Positions 41,005 through 44,686 of a stretch of 44,686 nt of DNA are shown one piece after another. The stretch is from Neptunitalea chrysea (GTDB taxonomy: Bacteria; Bacteroidota; Bacteroidia; Flavobacteriales; Flavobacteriaceae), in the NCBI RefSeq assembly GCF_027924145.1, contig NZ_BRVP01000025.1:1-44686 (forward strand), read 5' to 3'. The translations under genes and the position numbers were made by a program. Under the pieces are notes generated by a model. It ran no database searches. It was not told the origin of the DNA and was given only the letters and a program-made list of their open reading frames with translations. How positions within the stretch are numbered: position 1 is the first letter of the stretch; every line of letters starts with the position of its first letter.

Positions 41005-43857
41005 ATGCCAAAAAGAAAAGACCTTAAAAGTATACTGTTAATCGGATCGGGACCAATTATTATTGGACAAGCATGTGAATTTGACTATTCAGGTTCTCAA
41101 GCATTGCGTTCTCTTCGTGAAGATGGTATAGAAACGATTCTTATTAATAGTAACCCTGCTACTATTATGACCGACCCTTCAATGGCTGATTATGTATATT
41201 TAAAACCATTGACTACAAAATCAATTGTAGAAATTCTTCAAAAACACCCTAATGTAGATGCTGTATTACCTACAATGGGAGGACAAACTGCGTTAAACTT
41301 ATGTATTGAAGCAGATGAAAAAGGAATTTGGGAAGACTTTGGTGTTGAAATTATTGGTGTAGATATAGATGCCATTAACATAACCGAAGATAGAGAGAAG
41401 TTTAGAGAGCTTATGTTGAAAATTGGGATTCCAATGGCACCACAAGCTACAGCAACATCGTATCTTAAAGGAAAAGAAATAGCACAGAAATTTGGTTTTC
41501 CACTTGTAATTAGAGCTTCGTTTACCTTAGGTGGAGCAGGAGCTTCTTTTGTACATCATAAAGATGAGTTTGATGAATTATTAACGCGTGGTTTGGAAAT
41601 TTCTCCAATTCATGAGGTAATGATTGATAAAGCTTTATTAGGTTGGAAAGAATATGAACTTGAATTATTGAGAGATGATAACGATAATGTGGTTATTATC
41701 TGTACCATTGAAAATATGGATCCGATGGGTATTCATACCGGAGATTCTATTACTGTGGCACCTGCAATGACTTTAAGTGATAAGACATTCCAGAAAATGC
41801 GTGACATGGCAATTCACATGATGCGTAGTATTGGTGACTTTGCCGGAGGTTGTAACGTTCAGTTTGCAGTGAGCCCAGATGATCAGGAAGATATTATTGC
41901 AATTGAAATTAACCCTCGTGTTTCCAGATCGTCTGCATTAGCTTCTAAAGCTACAGGATATCCTATTGCTAAGATTGCAGCTAAGCTTGCAATTGGCTAT
42001 ACCTTAGATGAACTTGAAAATCAAATTACAAAATCTACTTCGGCATTATTTGAGCCTACTTTAGATTATGTGATTGTAAAAATACCAAGATGGAACTTTG
42101 ATAAATTTGAAGGTTCAGACAGAACTTTAGGATTACAAATGAAGTCGGTTGGTGAGGTTATGGGTATTGGTAGATCGTTCCAAGAAGCACTTCATAAGGC
42201 TACGCAATCCTTAGAGATTAAGCGTAACGGTTTAGGTGCCGATGGAAAAAGCTATAAAGATTACAACCAAATTATAGAGAAGCTTACTTATGCTTCATGG
42301 GATAGAGTGTTCGTAATTTATGACGCTATTCAAATTGGTATTCCGCTTAGTAGAATACACGAGATAACTAAAATAGATATGTGGTTCTTAAAACAATATG
42401 AAGAACTATACTATCTGGAAAAAGAGATTTCTACCTTCACTATAGATACCTTAGATAGAGATTTATTGTTGGAAGCTAAACAAAAAGGGTATGGAGACAG
42501 GCAAATAGCACATATGCTTGGTTGTTTAGAAAGTGAAGTATATAATAAAAGAGCCGAACTTAATATAAATCGTGTTTATAAATTAGTAGATACTTGTGCT
42601 GCTGAGTTTATGGCACAAACACCTTATTATTACTCAACTTTTGAAAACGAAGTGCAGTCTAAAGAGGGAGTAACTTATGTTGATAATGAAAGTGTAGTTA
42701 CTGATAAAAAGAAGATTGTTGTTTTAGGATCGGGACCTAACCGTATTGGTCAGGGGATTGAATTTGACTATTGTTGTGTACATGGTGTATTAGCTGCTGC
42801 AGAATGTGAATATGAAACCATTATGATTAACTGTAATCCTGAAACAGTTTCAACAGATTTTGATACGGCAGATAAATTATATTTTGAACCTGTATTTTGG
42901 GAACATATTTATGATATTATTCAACACGAAAAACCAGAAGGTGTAATTGTACAGTTAGGAGGACAAACGGCACTTAAACTTGCTGAGAAATTAGATAAGT
43001 ACGGTATTAAAATTTTAGGAACAAGTTTTGAGTCTTTAGATTTAGCAGAAGATAGAGGTAGTTTCTCTAGACTGTTAGCAGACAACAATATACCTTATCC
43101 TAAGTTTGGTGTTGCTGAAACAGCTGATGAAGCTTTAGCTTTAGCAGATGAACTTGATTTCCCATTGCTTATTAGACCTTCTTATGTATTAGGAGGGCAA
43201 GGAATGAAAATTGTAATTAATAAGCAGGAGTTAGAGGAGCATGTTGTAGACTTATTAAGAAAAATACCTAATAATAAATTGTTATTAGACCACTACTTAG
43301 ACGGAGCTATTGAGACCGAGGCGGATGCAATTTGTGACGGTGAAGATGTTTACATCATTGGTATTATGGAACATATAGAGCCTTGTGGTATTCATTCAGG
43401 GGATTCTAATGCAACATTACCTCCATTTAATCTTGGAGATTTAGTGATTCAACAAATTAAAGATCATACCAGAAAAATAGCCTTGGCACTTAACACGGTA
43501 GGGTTAATTAACATTCAGTTTGCGGTTAAAGATGATGTAGTTTATATTATTGAAGCAAACCCAAGAGCGTCTCGTACAGTGCCGTTTATTGCAAAAGCTT
43601 ACAAAGAGCCTTATGTAAATTATGCTACTAAGATTATGTTGGGTGATAAGAAAATTAGTGACTTTAACTTTAAGCCAGAGTTAGACGGGTATGCTATTAA
43701 GCAACCGGTATTCTCGTTTAATAAATTCCCTAAAGTGAATAAGAATTTAGGACCAGAGATGAAGAGTACTGGTGAGAGTATTTTATTTATAGATAGTTTA
43801 AAAGATGACGAATTCTATAACTTATATGCTCGTAGAAAAATGTACTTAAGCAAGTAA
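41005..43857 (+). CDS. carB: carbamoyl-phosphate synthase large chain, short form without the MGS-like domain
   Basis: A 950-residue large subunit that makes carbamoyl phosphate for arginine and pyrimidine synthesis. Two ATP-grasp halves are visible: the first begins ILLIGSGPIIIGQACEFDYSG and carries VIRASFTLGGAGASF, EINPRVSRSSALASKATGYP; the second begins VVLGSGPNRIGQGIEFDYCC and carries LIRPSYVLGGQGM, IEANPRASRTVPFIAKAYK. E. coli CarB has 1073 residues; here the protein ends at YNLYARRKMYLSK, so the C-terminal allosteric (MGS-like) domain that binds UMP and ornithine is absent. The stop is followed directly by a strong terminator, so the end looks genuine. The partner carA is not in the window. 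Confidence 0.96.
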   Translation: MPKRKDLKSILLIGSGPIIIGQACEFDYSGSQALRSLREDGIETILINSNPATIMTDPSMADYVYLKPLTTKSIVEILQKHPNVDAVLPTMGGQTALNLCIEADEKGIWEDFGVEIIGVDIDAINITEDREKFRELMLKIGIPMAPQATATSYLKGKEIAQKFGFPLVIRASFTLGGAGASFVHHKDEFDELLTRGLEISPIHEVMIDKALLGWKEYELELLRDDNDNVVIICTIENMDPMGIHTGDSITVAPAMTLSDKTFQKMRDMAIHMMRSIGDFAGGCNVQFAVSPDDQEDIIAIEINPRVSRSSALASKATGYPIAKIAAKLAIGYTLDELENQITKSTSALFEPTLDYVIVKIPRWNFDKFEGSDRTLGLQMKSVGEVMGIGRSFQEALHKATQSLEIKRNGLGADGKSYKDYNQIIEKLTYASWDRVFVIYDAIQIGIPLSRIHEITKIDMWFLKQYEELYYLEKEISTFTIDTLDRDLLLEAKQKGYGDRQIAHMLGCLESEVYNKRAELNINRVYKLVDTCAAEFMAQTPYYYSTFENEVQSKEGVTYVDNESVVTDKKKIVVLGSGPNRIGQGIEFDYCCVHGVLAAAECEYETIMINCNPETVSTDFDTADKLYFEPVFWEHIYDIIQHEKPEGVIVQLGGQTALKLAEKLDKYGIKILGTSFESLDLAEDRGSFSRLLADNNIPYPKFGVAETADEALALADELDFPLLIRPSYVLGGQGMKIVINKQELEEHVVDLLRKIPNNKLLLDHYLDGAIETEADAICDGEDVYIIGIMEHIEPCGIHSGDSNATLPPFNLGDLVIQQIKDHTRKIALALNTVGLINIQFAVKDDVVYIIEANPRASRTVPFIAKAYKEPYVNYATKIMLGDKKISDFNFKPELDGYAIKQPVFSFNKFPKVNKNLGPEMKSTGESILFIDSLKDDEFYNLYARRKMYLSK

Positions 43858-43879
43858 TTATTCATTTTTTACATATATG

Positions 43880-43907
43880 AAAAGGGAGTCTAACGACTCC
43901 CTTTTTT
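43880..43907. terminator. bidirectional terminator after carB
   Basis: AAAAGGGAGTC-TAAC-GACTCCCTTTT is an 11-bp perfect stem with a T-run on the plus strand. It lies between the convergent carB and thioesterase genes. Confidence 0.9.
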
Positions 43908-43910
43908 AGG

Positions 43911-44459
43911 TTATAAAAGATCTATTTTAACCTTTTCATCTTTTAATTTTTGAACAGCGTCTATAATATCGAATTTAAAATTTTTAGTAAGCTCTTTATA
44001 TTGTTTAGCTAATGCCTTTTGCTGCATAGAACGTGTAAATCTGCGCACATCGTTTTTAGAAGTAAGTAATAACCCTGGTACAGGTACGCTTTTACCATTC
44101 TGACTACGCGCAACCATTGTAAAATAAGATGAATTGCAATGTTTTATTTTCCCTGTTTGTATATTTTCAGAATCAATTCTAATACCTACTACCATAGAGG
44201 TGTTACCTACATAGTTAATACAGGCCTTCATAGTTACCAGTTCACCTACCTCTATAGGGTTTAAAAAGTTAACCGTATCAACCGATGCTGTAACACAGTA
44301 AGTGCCTGAATGTTTACTGGCACATGCAAATGCTATTTGATCCATTAACGATAAAATATATCCACCATGAACTTTTCCATTAAAATTTGAAGTAGATGGT
44401 AGCATGAGTTCTGAAAAAGTAACTGCTGTTTCTGATACTTTTTTAAATATAGTATGCAT
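43911..44459 (-). CDS. acyl-CoA thioesterase (hotdog fold, YciA-like)
   Basis: A 182-residue cytoplasmic hotdog-fold hydrolase that releases free acids from acyl-CoA. The core spans about residues 10-125: MLPSTSNFNGKVHGGYIL (active-site loop), then LMDQIAFACASKHSG, TASVDTVNFLNPIEVGELV, and NTSMVVGIRIDSENIQTG. The C-terminal 50 residues form a basic helical tail. The gene starts at ATG 44459 and ends in the carB terminator region. Chain-length preference cannot be read from sequence. Confidence 0.85.
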   Translation of the reverse strand: MHTIFKKVSETAVTFSELMLPSTSNFNGKVHGGYILSLMDQIAFACASKHSGTYCVTASVDTVNFLNPIEVGELVTMKACINYVGNTSMVVGIRIDSENIQTGKIKHCNSSYFTMVARSQNGKSVPVPGLLLTSKNDVRRFTRSMQQKALAKQYKELTKNFKFDIIDAVQKLKDEKVKIDLL

Positions 44460-44665
44460 TTAATAAGTTGTATTTGGTTTGTAATTATGAATGTACAAAA
44501 TTTAGTTCATAATAACCTTTTGATATGGGGAATAACTTAATGGTACTTTATAATGAGTATTTTGTCTATATGCTTTTACAAACATGGGAATGTCACAACT
44601 GTAGGCTTCCCAAAAAATCAGACAGTATAAAATCAATTTATTAACTTTAAATTAAATACGGTCTT

Positions 44666-44686
44666 ATGAAAAAAAGTAAGTTTAGG
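44666..44686 (+). CDS. start of a gene cut by the window end
   Basis: ATG at 44666 opens MKKSKFR and runs off the window. The basic start would suit a signal peptide or a small basic protein, but nothing more can be said. The 206 bases before it hold no clear promoter. Confidence 0.35.

Noticed and set aside
41005-43857. Treating the short CarB as truncated by an assembly or sequencing fault.
   Set aside because: The stop is followed at once by a clean bidirectional terminator and the convergent gene; no leftover MGS-like coding is seen in any frame.
1-44686. CRISPR arrays, tRNA, rRNA, tmRNA or prophage genes.
   Set aside because: No regularly spaced repeats, cloverleaf-like sequences, rRNA motifs or phage structural genes were seen on reading the window.

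Overview
The window looks like chromosomal DNA of a gliding or gliding-lineage member of the Flavobacteriaceae (Bacteroidota). The evidence is a gldI lipoprotein gene, a SusC/SusD pair under an ECF sigma/FecR pair, AT-rich DNA with almost no Shine-Dalgarno sequences ahead of genes, and several promoters of the Bacteroidota type (TTTG, about 19 bases, TAnnTTTG; the one before rpmH is textbook). No tRNA, rRNA, CRISPR array, prophage or intact insertion sequence was seen. Most genes are core metabolism or housekeeping.

Region by region: (1) 1-841 is AT-rich, apparently non-coding DNA with a decayed reading frame. (2) 842-12065 is a short-chain fatty acid (acetate/propionate) uptake and activation module: an InsA-like zinc-ribbon/HTH protein, an OprP-type porin, a DUF4212 subunit plus sodium:solute symporter, a small membrane protein, a transporter-fused histidine kinase (CbrA-like), a receiver-only response regulator, another small membrane protein, a PrpE-type acyl-CoA synthetase and acetyl-CoA synthetase. 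A 15-of-16-base motif sits in opposite orientation just upstream of the porin unit and the synthetase unit. (3) 12119-17295, minus strand: ArsC-like protein, prfB with its programmed +1 frameshift, and the conserved but biochemically obscure trio circularly permuted ATP-grasp / alpha-E / transglutaminase. (4) 17509-22198: threonine aldolase, a DUF1508 protein, YbaB, and a MoxR-like ATPase with its VWA partner. (5) 22571-25774: menD, an unknown protein and a CvfB-like S1 protein. (6) 25911-33283: ECF sigma, FecR, SusC with an STN signalling domain, SusD and a secreted glycerophosphodiester phosphodiesterase, which together read as a regulated glycerophosphodiester uptake locus. (7) 33396-36109, minus strand: nrnA, gldI and a fused cyclophilin-FKBP lipoprotein, divergent from ndk. 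(8) 36664-44459: a GNAT-like protein without its acetyl-CoA loop, an alpha/beta hydrolase, a lytic transglycosylase, a thioredoxin-fold protein without its cysteines, a TPR membrane protein, rpmH, a 950-residue carB without the C-terminal regulatory domain, and an acyl-CoA thioesterase. The first seven codons of another gene close the window.

I did not find a clearly new multi-gene system. The points most worth a second look are the shared motif and unresolved regulatory output of the fatty-acid module, the 12-bp inverted repeat directly ahead of the ECF sigma gene, a hairpin with a T-run on the strand opposite susC that could end an antisense RNA, the dual-family immunophilin beside gldI, and the ATP-grasp/alpha-E/transglutaminase operon. 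All sequence comparisons are by eye from remembered family features; no database search was run.
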